NCBI GenBank assembly: GCA_902806565.1
Contig: CADCXA010000019.1
Span: 62,001-126,000, forward strand
Direction: 5' to 3'
From: Hypoxylon rubiginosum
Lineage: Eukaryota; Ascomycota; Sordariomycetes; Xylariales; Hypoxylaceae
Length of the DNA stretch: 64,000 bases
Shown here: piece after piece, positions 53,477 to 64,000 of the stretch
Position numbering within the stretch: position 1 is the first letter of the stretch
Layout: the number at the start of each line of letters is the position of its first letter
The notes under the pieces: generated by a model
Seen by the model: only the letters and a program-made list of their open reading frames with translations
Database searches by the model: none
Told to the model about the DNA's origin: nothing
Translations under genes and position numbers: made by a program

Positions 53477-56400
53477 CTACTCAATATCGTCCACGGCCCA
53501 CACGCCGACGCCCTTCTTCTGGAGGCTACCCTTGAGCTTGCCGAGCACGGCGGCCCTGCGCTCCCGCTTCTCCTTCACGGCCTTCTTCTCCGCGTCCCCG
53601 AAGCCGCTCAGCTTCTTGCGCGGCGGGGTCTGGGGGAACCCGCTCAGGCTCGACACGGACGCCGACATCGAGTGGCGCAGGATGCTGTTGCGCTGCGGCG
53701 TGCCCTCCCGCATCGAGCGCTCCGGGGAGAAGACCGACGTCGACGTCCTCTTGGAATTCGGCGTGGTCATGGGTGAACCCTCGCGGCTACCGGGGCTGTA
53801 CGAGGCCATGCGCAACTTGCGCATCTGATTCTCGAGGACGTCGACATCGCCACTTCGCTTCTCGACCATACTTGTGAGTTTCGAGATAGTACGAACGACG
53901 GCTTCGATAGTGGGTGTCGGACCACCTTTTCCATTGGCGCTGTTCGCGGAGACGACCTTGGCCTTGAGCAAGGTCAGGTTTTCCTCGGCCTCTGCCAGTA
54001 ATTTTGTGAATTTAGCATATTCCCGCCGCAGATCGCTCTGCTGCGAGGCTTGCTCCGAGCTGAGGGGGAGAACGCGGTTTGCAAAATTCTGCTCTGGATC
54101 CATGCGCGAAGCCGTGATCTTCTTTAGATCAGCCTGCTTGTTGCGATCCCGGATAAGCTCGCGTTGAATGTCTGCGCATTCTTCGAGCTTCCCTTCCATG
54201 TTAGAAACCCTTGCTTCTTCGAGAGCTGGATATAGATCTTCATCAATAATGCGGGCTATACTCTCGAGTCCGCCAAGCGTCCAATCATCTGGGTGGGCGA
54301 AGTCCTCTCTTGTATACTCTCTAGTATTAAGCTCCTTGTGACCCTTGATGAAGCCTGCAAGCGACCGCGCATTAAGTCCAAGCGTATCAATCATCGCGTT
54401 AATGTCACGATACAGAGCTTCGACTTGTGCCGGCACACTATTACTTGCAGGTTCTACCACACCCGAGTGTGCTACAAACTCATCAAGATCTAGCGTTGGC
54501 TGCATCTCCATTCTCAGTATGCTTTGGATGGCGTCGTCTTCTTCGTCGAGCAGCAACTGGGTTTCCTCGGCTTCCTTTTTCGCCTTAGCCTTCCGCTGCT
54601 GCTCAATGATTGCATTTTCGACATATGCCTCCTTGCCGACAATGGAAGATCCTAGCCCAGGTTGCTGTCTTCTAGACGCACCGAGAATATGAGACGCCAT
54701 GCCAGGCGCACTAAACGATCGCGACTGCTCCTTGGCAAGCATTCTTGTCGGTACTGCGCCCCGTACGGGGCTTGGTGAACGAGGACTAAGGGGATTTGGC
54801 TGGGGAAATACCGGAGCGTTCCGAGATATTTCGCCAAACAGGTTCCGCCTCTCTTGATCTGGGCGGGATATCGTAGAAAAGCTTCCAGCCAAGCCATCAA
54901 AGGAGCTCTGTGGGGTAAATCCAGGGGTCTTGTTATTATCAGCACTGGAAGGACTCAAGTCTTTAGCGACGTCCACACCGCTACCCTCACTGACAGCCTC
55001 GGTACCCTCATCATCTTCCTCTTCTCCCTCCTCCTCTTCTTCTTCTTCCTCCTCCTCCTCATCTAGGTCATCGTCGTCACTATCGGATGGCATCGGAGGA
55101 GGATTTGTTGGAAACTTAAAGCCCGGCCCAGGAACTTCAGAGGTAAGCTTAGTAACAGGAAGAGTAGGTAATTTGGCTTCGTAGGCTTTCGGCTGCTTCA
55201 CAGGGTCTGGTGGCAGGGGCGCGTCGCCAGCAGATGTAGGCTTAGTAGCAACTCCAGGCAATGGAGGTAGAGGCGCATCATACGCCTTTTTGTTCTTTAT
55301 CGGATCGGGTGGTAAAGGTGCATCATCAACAGCACCAGGCGAGGGCTCACGTGAAATCTTTTTCTCTACTTGCTTAGGAGTTGGGTCATCGAAATCAGGT
55401 GGCAGGGGTGCGTCCTGGGCCTTAGATGGCGTCCCCTTAGTATCCGAAGCATCTGTATTGGCGGCAGATGACGACGACGACGAGTCACCTATTAGATATG
55501 TGGCTTTGCTAGTAGATTCCGGAGGTAGAGGTACTTCCGCAACGTCCTTCAAAGATTTAGGAGTCTCCGCCTCAACCTTGACTTGGGGCGGTTCAGCGGT
55601 TGGTGTTTGGGAAGTAGAAGATCCATCAAAAGCACCGCTTAGACCACTAGGAGTCTTCGGTTGCCAATCAAAGAGCCCTTTGCTTTGTGGTGCTGATGAC
55701 GTTGTTGATATAAATTTGGATGGCGCAGGCGTTGAAGTTGGAGTAGTCGATTCCACACTGGCGGGCGGCGCTAGCTGCCCAAAGGTACTTTGCGTCCCGG
55801 TAGCAAAGGGATTTGAGGCCGCCGGCTTCGTCGCCTCGTCTATTGTGTTCTTAAAGCTCCAGCCAAATACCGACTTCTCATCGTTTGATCCCTTTTCAGT
55901 GGTATCTTCATCCTTCGCATTGGGATCAGGTTGAAAACTGGAGGTCAGTTTGAACGGCTGCGATCCAAAGACATTTCCAGTGCTTGTACTTGGTTTGGAG
56001 CCAGGAGCACCGAACATCGACGATGTGCCCGTATCCATGGATACTTCGGGTGCTTCCGATTTCGTGGACTCAAATATACTCGATCCACTAGCAGTGTTGT
56101 TTGACCCAAGGGAAGCAAAGCCACCCTTGCTGGCGAAGTTGGCGAATCCACCAGTTGAGTTCGTCGAGTCAGCGTTTGCACCCCCAAATGATCCTCCAGA
56201 CCCGCCTGTGTTGTTGGCGTTGCTGCCAAATGTTGACTGACCAAAAACCGTAGTGCTGGACGAGGCAGGCGCAGCGGTCCAAGGTGAGGACTTAGAACCA
56301 AGTCCACCAGACTGTCCAAACGCAGGTGTACTCGCCATGCCGAATGACGGTGCGCCAAATTTCGGCGCCGCGGAAGCTGCTCCCATGCCAAAACTACTCG

Positions 56401-57980
56401 AACCAAAGGTAGATCCGCTAGCACCACCGGAAGACGACTGGGCTCCCCAAAGTGAAGTCTTCGAGCCCAGCGCCGAAGGGCTACCAAATGCTGCGCCGGT
56501 AGCCGCTGGCGGAGTTCCAAAGGCTGACGGAGTCGGGGCTCCAAATGGGGCCGGCTTAGGGGTAGTCTGCGTAGCACTCGGAGCGTTGCCTTTTACAGCG
56601 GCAAGTTCTGGATATGTAGTCCCTCCTCTAATCGATTCGGAGTATACGATCCACCAAATGGAGAGCACACCTTCAGCATTGAGGACCCAGTAACCCGGCA
56701 GTGGGCCAGGAGACTGGTCTAGTTCGTCGGTAGGTATAGGTTTGTAGACATTATCTCGGCTAGATAAGTCAAGGGCCGTACCAATTGCCACTGGATTATC
56801 TAAATTGTTGCCCAATGGTAAGGTAGCGCGTCTAGAATCATCAGCTAACTCGGTCATGGTGAATACGTCGGAGGGACCATTTGGGGCCAACGGCGTTTTC
56901 GATCTCGTGAACAAGCCGATATCAGTAGTAGCGGTCGACGAACAAATAAGGAGGTCTTGGAGACTTGGTGGAAAGTCCTTGAGCCGTACAACCGTATGGT
57001 GTGGAGTTTGGGGGCTGTTAAAAGGGTCAACGGGATCATTGAGCTTCTGAAACCGAAAGTCCTGCTTGTGTCTTGTGATTAGGCGACACCTAGTCTGGGG
57101 CGGTTGCTCTGATGTCGAGACATAGAAAACTAGGAATACATCGTTCTCTAGCCAGACCACAGACGAGACTGGATGGTCGTTAGTTTTAAAAGGTTAGTAA
57201 CCAAATATGAATAGGCGACTTACCGAAATAGTTTGGGTTCACATCCGGTGGGCGAGGTATTTCGGCCTTAACAGTGCCATCAGGAGTCATCTGTTGTATA
57301 GTTCCATCACCAAGCCCAGCCACCAACTGCTTTCCCTTGGTACTCCAAGCAACGCAACTCACTTGGCTTTTCAAGATCTGGCCATTGGATCCTGATATAA
57401 AATTACGTTCTTTCATATTTGCCATCAGGAGCTTGCCTTCACTAGTCACAACGGCACATAGATCCGAGAAGGCAGGGTTAGGATTCGGTACTAACGCCCT
57501 CAGCGACTCGCCATTCGTGGGTATCTCGAAAGCGGGTTGAGTTGAACCTTGCTGGAGAGCTTGGACCTGGTATACGGCCAAACCTCCTCCTTGTTCTGCT
57601 GATAGTATGAGATAGGCTTCGTCGGTTGTGAATGCGAGTTGACATATTCGTATAGGTAGAGGGAGCTTTAGTTGTGGCTGAAAGGCTCGGGTCTCGCTAT
57701 CGCCATCTTTGGGGCCCTCGAAGGCCTTTCGAACAGATTCCGTAGAGGCCAGCACGACACCGTCAGGGCCGGCGGCAGCGACAAGGCCCTGTCCCGACGC
57801 GATGCTGATTAGGGATGCATTTTCGGCGGGAGGCGGAGACCATTGTGAGGTTAGACGCAGCTTAGCATCACCCGATAGCGACAAGAATCCGAGAGCTTCA
57901 GTCTGGACATCGGTCAGATCCGGGCCTTGGGTCACACTCCCGCCACCAGTATTTCCGGCGTTTCCAAAGCTGAAGGCCAT
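53477..57980 (-). CDS. NUP159: Nucleoporin NUP159/NUP214-like FG nucleoporin
   Basis: Cytoplasmic-side nuclear pore protein that recruits the DEAD-box ATPase Dbp5 for mRNA export. Exons 57980-57224 and 57168-53477 give 1482 residues. The N-terminal beta-propeller (about 1-420) includes LPIRICQLAFTTDEAYLILS and VSCVAWSTKGKQLVAGLGDG. An FG-repeat region spans about 460-720 (repeated SAFG, TFGSSSFG, VFGQSTFGS words). Next is a repeat zone at about 830-915 with at least five copies of a DAPLPP-type word, then a poly-acidic stretch (about 945-970). The C-terminal helical part has ALYRDINAMIDTLGLNARSLAGFI and a coiled coil that should anchor it in the Nup82-type complex. The last 120 residues are basic, Ser-rich and more GC-rich in DNA. 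Confidence 0.93.
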
Positions 57981-58803
57981 CGCGATGGCAGGAAAGAGAT
58001 TTGGTTCACTGAGAAGTGTTCATGGAGTGGCGTGGCGTGTTCGGTATATGGATTGATTGTTTGTGTCGGGTAGTTCAGCTGGCTGGTGAGAGCCTTTGCA
58101 ATGGAATTTGCGGGTTTCGCAGCTCGGTATTCGTCTTGGGGTAGCTCTATGACCTAAATATAGCTTCCGGGCAGATTGGGTACTATGTATGTCTTTGGGG
58201 AAGAAGGCATGCAACGGTAGACTTAAGGTAGACTGAAAATGCAGTGATGAAAGCTCACTTGATTCACTTGATGGTAGCGCGCATCGGAAAGTCAAAGCTC
58301 TCTTTGAACTTTTTAAGACGAGAATGCGCTAGGTTTGCTATGGGCGCTGGGGCGCCTTACAGCACGTACCTGTGGTCCAACTGTTCGCGTACCCCTGTCA
58401 ACTGCACCTGGCAGCGGAGCTACAGACCCAATTTTTTCCTATTGTTCTAGCTGATAGAGGTACGTACTGTATACTTTAGGGCATACCTAAATCTTTCTAT
58501 AAGTGCCATCAGATAGTGTACCAACCAAGTACTACAACTACAACGCTGACTTGCAACAAGTGAGGTCCCAACGCAGGCAGCTAGCTCCCGGTCGTCATCC
58601 TCATCCGCCTTATTGCATTCACATTCAAACACAGCTTGAAGCTGCCTACGCCTACGCCTATCTAACATCAACATCAACATCAACATCAACAACTCACAGT
58701 TGATCTACGATATCCCCCGCTAGATCGCTCTTCAATCCCAGTCCCGAGATCCTCTTATTCTTCTTATTTCAACTACAAGCACCATCGTGCCGAATCAGCC
58801 AGT
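57981..58803. promoter_or_regulatory. Divergent promoter region of NUP159 and PUP1
   Basis: About 820 bases between divergent starts. A hexanucleotide array (listed separately) lies about 110 bases upstream of the PUP1 ATG, probably in its leader. I did not see the yeast proteasome element GGTGGCAAA. Confidence 0.45.
58664..58691. repeat. 6-bp microsatellite (aacatc)
   Basis: Between four and five copies of aacatc in a row, upstream of PUP1. Confidence 0.93.
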
Positions 58804-59678
58804 ATGCCTGGCTTCGACTTTTCCAACTACAACCGCAATGCGGCTCTGCATGCGCGAGGTGTTCCTTTGCCCAAGGCCACTAGCACAGGTACCACAATCG
58901 TCGGGTGCATATACGACGGTGGTGTCGTCGTAGGTTATATATTTTTATCATTCCTGCTCTTCTTTTAGTACTGATACGACCCCCACAGATCGCTGCCGAC
59001 ACCCGAGCCACGAGCGGTCCCATCGTCGCCGACAAAAACTGCGAGAAGTTGCATTACATAGCACCTCAAATCTGGTGTGCCGGTGCTGGTACCGCTGCTG
59101 ATACCGAGTTTACCACTGCCCTCATATCTTCTCAGCTCGAGCTGCACTCCCTTTCCACCGGTCGGAAGCCTCGTGTCGTTACCTGCATGACCCTCCTCAA
59201 GCAGCATCTCTTCCGGTATCAAGGCCATATCGGAGCCTACCTAGTCGTTGCCGGTGTCGATCCTACGGGAACTCACCTTTTCACCGTGCATGCTCACGGT
59301 AGCACGGACAAGCTTCCCTACGTGACCATGGGTTCCGGGTCGCTCGCTGCTATGTCTGTCTTCGAGACTCAATGGAAGCCGAACTGCTCCAAGGAGGATG
59401 CCATGGAGCTCTGCTCTCAAGCTATCCAGGCGGGTATCTTCAACGATCTGGGTTCCGGTTCGAATGTCGACGTGGCCGTCATCACGGCCGACAAGACGAC
59501 CTTGCACCGTGGCTTCATCAAGCCGAACGAGCGCAGTCAGAAATTGAAGAACTACAAATTCAAGCGCGGCACTACCGCAGTGCTCAACGAGAAGATTATC
59601 ACCAAGGACGAGATCGGAAAGTACGTCAGCGTGCAGGAGCTAGAAGCCGAGGGAGAGAAGATGGAAGTCGACTCATGA
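58804..59678 (+). CDS. PUP1: 20S proteasome subunit beta-2 (trypsin-like activity)
   Basis: Catalytic beta-2 subunit of the 20S proteasome. Exons 58804-58929 and 58989-59678 join to 271 residues. A 29-residue propeptide ([20 protein letters not shown]...) ends in Gly29, and the mature enzyme would start at catalytic Thr30 in TGTTIVGC, the usual autocleavage site. Downstream landmarks: [14 protein letters not shown] across the intron with the conserved Asp, [11 protein letters not shown] with the active-site lysine region, [27 protein letters not shown] and [13 protein letters not shown]. The C-terminal arm ([10 protein letters not shown]...) embraces beta-3 in the ring. The intron has donor GTAGGT and acceptor CCCACAG. 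Confidence 0.96.
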
Positions 59679-61304
59679 GCGATACAAGCATCTTGGGAGG
59701 AAGATCCGGCGCAGAGCTCCTGTACCAATACTGTGATAACAAAGGGCATGACCCTTCCCTAATAGGATGGTCAATAGATGATAATCGGCGTATATGCGAG
59801 CTTGAGTCTCGTGATTCTATCCCTTTGGAAACATGTCTCGAAAATACTGGACCTGTTGTTATGATTTAATTATCGTGATGGTCTCAACCATTTCACATGC
59901 ACTCCCTAGCCTCGTCATCCGAATGTTGGCCAGATATACTCCGGAGTGAAGCCGCGAGGAGTGTTACGCCTCGGCTTATAGTATGCCACTTGAATTGTAA
60001 GAGTTCACATGACTTGGCAGTGAAGTCTCCTCCAAAACTCATCTCCTATCCTTGGTTTTGGACTACACGTTGGAATTAAGTAAGGGAGTACTAGCAGTTA
60101 TACAGCAACGTAATGATGCCGAGATTTAGGAACATCCCAAGCGTCTTCAAGTCGCACGATGTATACGAACGCGCGTAGCGGTGAGCGGTTCCATTCACTC
60201 ACGCAATATACGCAAGGGAAGATAAAACTGCCTTACAACGCCCACATTTCGAGAAGAAATTGACGAAAGATTCGTAAGTAACCCGATACCCAAATCCTAC
60301 CTACCCACATGTAGGTATGTATGTATATCATATATAAATATATATGCCTCTGACAAGGGAACCATGGATATAGGAAGTCCGGCTTCCACGCCGGAATGTT
60401 ACAATATTTGATTATTTCCATGTGGACTCACTTGGCAGGTTGGTATACAAACTTCTCATTTAAAGAAGCTCACATATAGTCTACCTATAGTTTAGTGAGC
60501 TACTGTTGGACGACGAAGCGGCGCTGTTTAACCCAACCGGTACTTACAGCAGTAACCCAAAGAGGCAAAATGAGCCAGAAAACGCGGGGGAGATTCCGGG
60601 GTTTCCGGTTTTTCTTGTTTTAACTATCAGGTATCAGGTAGGTATATGAATCTCTCTTCGTAATGATATCACCGGTTAACTTCATCTTTTCACATTTTCA
60701 CCCTTTTTCTAGTGTTATTCATCTACATCTTATATTTGAAGTGTACAGGCATGCACTACCTTCAGTACCTACCTACATAGGTAAGTACCTAGGTAAGCAG
60801 ATTTATAAGTCGGCCATGCGGGTAACTTCTCCACATCAACTTTTATCATTTCCTTGAACAAATACTCCCTAGCGTAACCAGGTTCAACTTCATAGACCGT
60901 GGCGAGAACGACCATGATCCTGCCCAGCCACCGACTCAACCAGGGTATAAGCAGAATACCCCGCAAGCAGCTTCAGCTTCCAAAGCTTTCTGGAGCTACC
61001 AAGGTTCATGGTACCTAAATGGCGACTTTTTTTTCCACCAGCTGACCCTGTAGTTCGGGGTATGGGGTATGAGGTATGAGGTATGAGGTATGATTATGCA
61101 AGGTCGGTCTTTGTTCATACGTGTAGCATTAAATATACATATGCGGCTCTCCGCGCTTTCTCGTGTGCTCTCAATGTTGTCGTTGTCGTCACCCTAATAC
61201 CTAATTAATGGTTCTGCTCTCGTCTGGCTTATGAACCGATCCCCCAATCCCGCCATTACCACCATTACCACACCGGAGCTTTATCATAATACGAGGTTAA
61301 CAGT
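59679..61304. other. Intergenic region upstream of trehalase
   Basis: About 1.6 kb. No gene supported. Contains 'cctacctacccacatgtaggta' (60296-60317), further ACCTA/TAGGT words (60765-60795) and a short tandem repeat (61058-61094). Confidence 0.45.
61058..61094. repeat. 9-bp tandem repeat (ggtatgagg-like)
   Basis: Four to five slightly imperfect copies of 'ggtatgag' or 'ggtatgggg' words. Confidence 0.85.
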
Positions 61305-64000
61305 ATGGCCGGTCTTCAACGCGTAACAGCACTACTGGTTCTCGCCTCGTCCATTGCGGTCCATGGCCTCTACCAGAACGGCTCGGCCTTCGCGCCCTGT
61401 GACTCGCCTCTATACTGCCAAGGGGAGGTTCTAAAGCAGATTGAGCTTGCTCAACCTTTCTCCGACTCCAAGACCTTCGTAGACCTGTAAGCGAGTATAT
61501 GTCAGTTTTGTAGTTATATCATGTCAACTAACCAGCTTTCAGGCCAACAAAGGTGCCTTTAGACGAGGTTCTTGCAGCATTCGCCAAGCTTGCCAAACCT
61601 CTGAGCAATAATACGGAGCTTAACGAGTTTCTGTCGACTTACTTTGGCGAAGCCGGGTCTGAGTTAGCTCAAGTTTCCCAGGACGACTTACAGACCGATC
61701 CTGTTTTCTTAGACAAGATTGAAGACCCTGTAGTGAAGCAATATGTAGAGAAGGTCATCGACATTTGGCCCGATTTGACCCGGACATGTAAGGCATTTCT
61801 CAAGACAACTTTTCCGGAGTAAATTACCGCTTGTCCTTGCGAGGCGCTGACATCGAATCTGCTAGATGTGGGTGCTTCTAACTGCACAGGATGCGTCAAC
61901 AGCTTCATTCCAGTCAATCGCACTTTCGTCGTTGCTGGCGGTCGATTCAGGGAGCCTTACTATTGGGATTCGTTCTGGATTATTGAGGGCCTGCTAAGAA
62001 CCGGTGGTAGCTTCACCCAGATCTCCAGGTTAGCAGGATAACTTCACTAAGATCAGAACTATGGCACTAACATATTCATTTTAGAAATATCATCGAAAAT
62101 TTCCTCGACTTCGTTGATCAATTCGGGTTTGTACCCAACGGCGCACGCTTGTGGTATGTGTGAGATGTTTCTTTTCTGACGTCAACTTAGTCGTCGGATC
62201 TAGAGTCGTTATATACAAGTGCTAACTCATCTGTAGTACGTGACCATTCTCCCGGTTTCTAATTCCCTCTACAACCTGGCACAAGTCTATTTATTGTGAT
62301 ACGTCTATGGGACGTAGGACCACGACTTTGGCCATGAATGTTAACGCTTGACAGATTATCTTAATCGATCTCAACCCCCTCTCCTAACTCAGATGGTCAA
62401 GACTTACATCGACTATACCAACGATACAAGCATTCTAGACCGCGCATTGCCTTTGCTGATTAGAGAACATAATTTCTGGATAGAGAACCGAACGATAGAT
62501 ATCACATCTGGGGATGAAACTTTCCGCCTTGCACAGTAAGTAACATTGAGTCTCGCATCTCAGGTCACGCTTTAACATTATTTTGCTCGAATAGCTATGG
62601 AGTCCAGAATACTGAACCTCGGCCGGAGGTACGTGAACCCCACTGCTATGAATACCTGTATCTCGTACCACCCCCTTACTTCACGAATGAGTAGGACAGT
62701 TGATATCATTGCGAAACCCCATTCCTTGGATCGCATACCTATATAGGGCTAACCTAAATATGCTGCAGTCATATCGTGAAGACTACATTACGGCTAATAA
62801 CAACTCTTACTACGCTACCTCTGGTATCATTTACCCGGAATCACACCAGTTAAATGATACTGAGAAAGCCACGCTTTACGCCAATCTTGCTTCAGGGGCT
62901 GAATCGGGATGGGATTATAACACCCGCTGGCTCACCACTCCATCTGATGCTGCTAACGATGTGTACTTCCCCCTGCGCTCACTCAACACCGCCAATGTGA
63001 TTGGTGTAGACCTCAACTCGATTTTATACGCCAACGAGATAGCTATTGCGGGATACCTAAAAGACACAGGAAATGACACGTTGGCTACAGAGTTCGAACA
63101 GTTAGCCCAGAATCGCTCAGCCGCCATGTTTGCGCTGATGTGGAATGACGAATACAACAGCTACTTCGATTACAACCTAACTTCAGGATCATTAGACCTC
63201 TACGTACCATCAGACTCGGACACCACGGCGGCGCAGAAGGTCGGTGCTCCCGAAGGGCAGCAAGTGTTCTTCCACATCGCCCAGTTTTATCCATTTTGGT
63301 TGGGCGCAGCTCCACCGCAGATAAAGAATAACCCCCTAGCCGTTAAGTTTGCCTTCCAGCGCGTCTCCGACCTTCTTGCCGAGAAGGACGGCGCTATCGC
63401 CGCGACGAACTTCTTGACTGGTCAACAGTGGGATCAGCCCAATGTTTGGCCACCTCTGATGTACGTGTTGATGAAGGGTCTCCTCCAGACACCAGCAACG
63501 TTTGGCGAGGAAGATCCGTACTATATCGAGACGCAAGATCTTTCTCTCAAGTTGGCGCAGCGCTACCTCGACAGCACGTTCTGTACGTGGCGCGCGACAG
63601 GTGGTTCCACGGATGAGACACCGCAGTTAGAAGGTTTCGGACCGCAGGATACAGGAATCATGTTTGAGAAATGGTATGTACAATGAATCCGTACAGAGCC
63701 ACCGCATGCTCGTCCATGGGGCATAAATTGAGGTGCCTTTTTCTAAACTGGAGCTAACATCGTCTTAGTATGTCATTATACCTTTAATTCCGCATATAAC
63801 GCCTTTCTGCCTCTGTGCCCTTTTAACGAGGGCTTCAAAACGGAATACTAACTCTTAGCAGACGCTGATAACTCGACGAATGTTGCCGGTGGAGGCGGCG
63901 AATATGAAGTCGTAGAAGGGTTCGGCTGGACGAATGGCGTACTAATATGGGCAGTAGACACTTTCGGTAACAAGTTAACGAGACCTGATTGTGGGGACCT
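61305..64000 (+). CDS. Secreted trehalase, glycoside hydrolase family 37 (cut by window end)
   Basis: Hydrolyses trehalose to two glucose molecules, outside the cell or in the wall/vacuole. Exons: 61305-61486, 61543-61787, 61866-62028, 62085-62152, 62355-62535, 62595-62628, 62769-63672, 63862-64000 (open). A signal peptide is visible (LQRVTALLVLASSIAVHG). GH37 signature 1 is intact as AGGRFREPYYWDSFW (about residue 165), then LNRSQPPLLTQMVKTY, YNTQP-like NTEPRPE, YPESHQLNDTEKATLYANLA, ASGAESGWDYNTRW, and signature 2 as QQWDQPNVWPPL (about 509). The GGGGEYEVVEGFGWTNG segment follows near the window end. Many N-glycosylation sites fit secretion. Two of its intervening sequences (62153-62354 and 63673-63861) only restore the frame if spliced as twin introns. 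The expected C-terminal tens of residues lie outside the window. Confidence 0.9.
62153..62354 (+). other. Spliceosomal twin intron (stwintron), [D1,2] type, first
   Basis: The internal intron 62154-62236 (GTATGT, branch GCTAAC, CTGTAG) sits between the G (62153) and T (62237) of an external donor. After its removal a canonical donor GTACGT forms, and the external intron ends at ACAG 62354. The exon junction then reads T+AT = Tyr, giving RLYYLNRSQPP, the family sequence. Any single-step GT-AG splice found here leaves a frameshift and stop. Confidence 0.85.
63673..63861 (+). other. Spliceosomal twin intron (stwintron), [D1,2] type, second
   Basis: The internal intron 63674-63768 (GTATGT, branch GCTAAC, TCTTAG) interrupts an external donor after its first G (63673). 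Its removal creates GTATGT, and the external intron ends at CAG 63861 (or TTAG 63858, 3 nt earlier), with branch TACTAAC. The exon junction T+AC gives FEKYADNSTNVAGGGG in frame. A one-step splice shifts the frame. Confidence 0.82.

Noticed and set aside
59675..59868. Open frame overlapping the PUP1 stop (TCATGAGC)
   Set aside because: 64 codons with no recognisable motif and no splice or start context; most likely 3' UTR.
61788..61865. In-frame TAA after ...LKTTFPE in trehalase suggested a broken gene
   Set aside because: The stop lies inside a canonical intron (donor GTAAGG, branch CTGAC, acceptor GCTAG); splicing gives Tyr-Val-Gly-Ala-Ser-Asn-Cys in frame, matching the family.

Overview
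The window is nuclear DNA from a filamentous ascomycete (Pezizomycotina, most likely Sordariomycetes). The evidence is: genes broken by short GT-AG introns (about 47-140 nt) with CTRAC-type branch sites close to the 3' end; a fungal-specific Zn(II)2Cys6 regulator; fungal versions of housekeeping genes; nearly GC-free blocks at 1-240 and about 10170-10560 that look like RIP-mutated repeats; and many small minisatellites between genes. Two donor-disrupted twin introns (stwintrons) in the trehalase gene would fit Xylariales/Hypoxylaceae, where such introns are known to be common, but this placement is inference. No operons, CRISPR arrays, viral genes or intact transposons were seen. || Left part (1-20 kb): AT-rich edge; an Old Yellow Enzyme-type flavin oxidoreductase (1581-2897 +); a 53-codon spliced small Cys-rich protein (3289-3544 -); pyroglutamyl-peptidase I (4443-5393 -); a small membrane-associated protein whose first coding exon may be only the ATG (6382-7331 +); an MBD4-like HhH-GPD DNA glycosylase (7618-9812 -); cytochrome c1 (10913-12179 -); DAHP synthase of the shikimate pathway (12891-14199 -); a FAR-17a/AIG1-like membrane protein (15040-15826 -); and the spliceosomal WD40-cyclophilin PPWD1 (16899-18752 -). 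|| Middle part (20-45 kb): a nine-exon Zn2Cys6/Fungal_trans_2 regulator with a 6-nt microexon (20427-23139 +); GINS subunit Sld5 (24104-24842 +); PP2A methylesterase (26205-27585 +), convergent with tRNA-dihydrouridine synthase DUS2 (27878-29246 -); a large intronless conserved fungal protein (31684-34866 +); a Rad53/CHK2-type FHA-kinase-FHA checkpoint kinase (36318-40114 +); and a long disordered protein of unknown function (41141-44458 +). || Right part (45-64 kb): an intron-containing tRNA-Thr(AGU); oligosaccharyltransferase catalytic subunit STT3 (45924-48411 -); ATP synthase subunit e (49477-49899 -); dynein intermediate chain (50615-52808 +), convergent with nucleoporin NUP159 (53477-57980 -); proteasome subunit beta-2 PUP1 (58804-59678 +), divergent from NUP159; and a secreted GH37 trehalase running off the right edge (61305-64000+). 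|| The genes are mostly unrelated housekeeping functions (respiration, aromatic amino acids, splicing, replication, checkpoint, glycosylation, nuclear transport, proteolysis) rather than a co-functional cluster. The most unusual biology is RNA structure: two [D1,2]-type stwintrons in the trehalase gene that look like frameshifts unless nested splicing is recognised, a 6-nt microexon, and a possible ATG-only coding exon. All exon coordinates were worked out by hand from splice-site consensus and reading phase.
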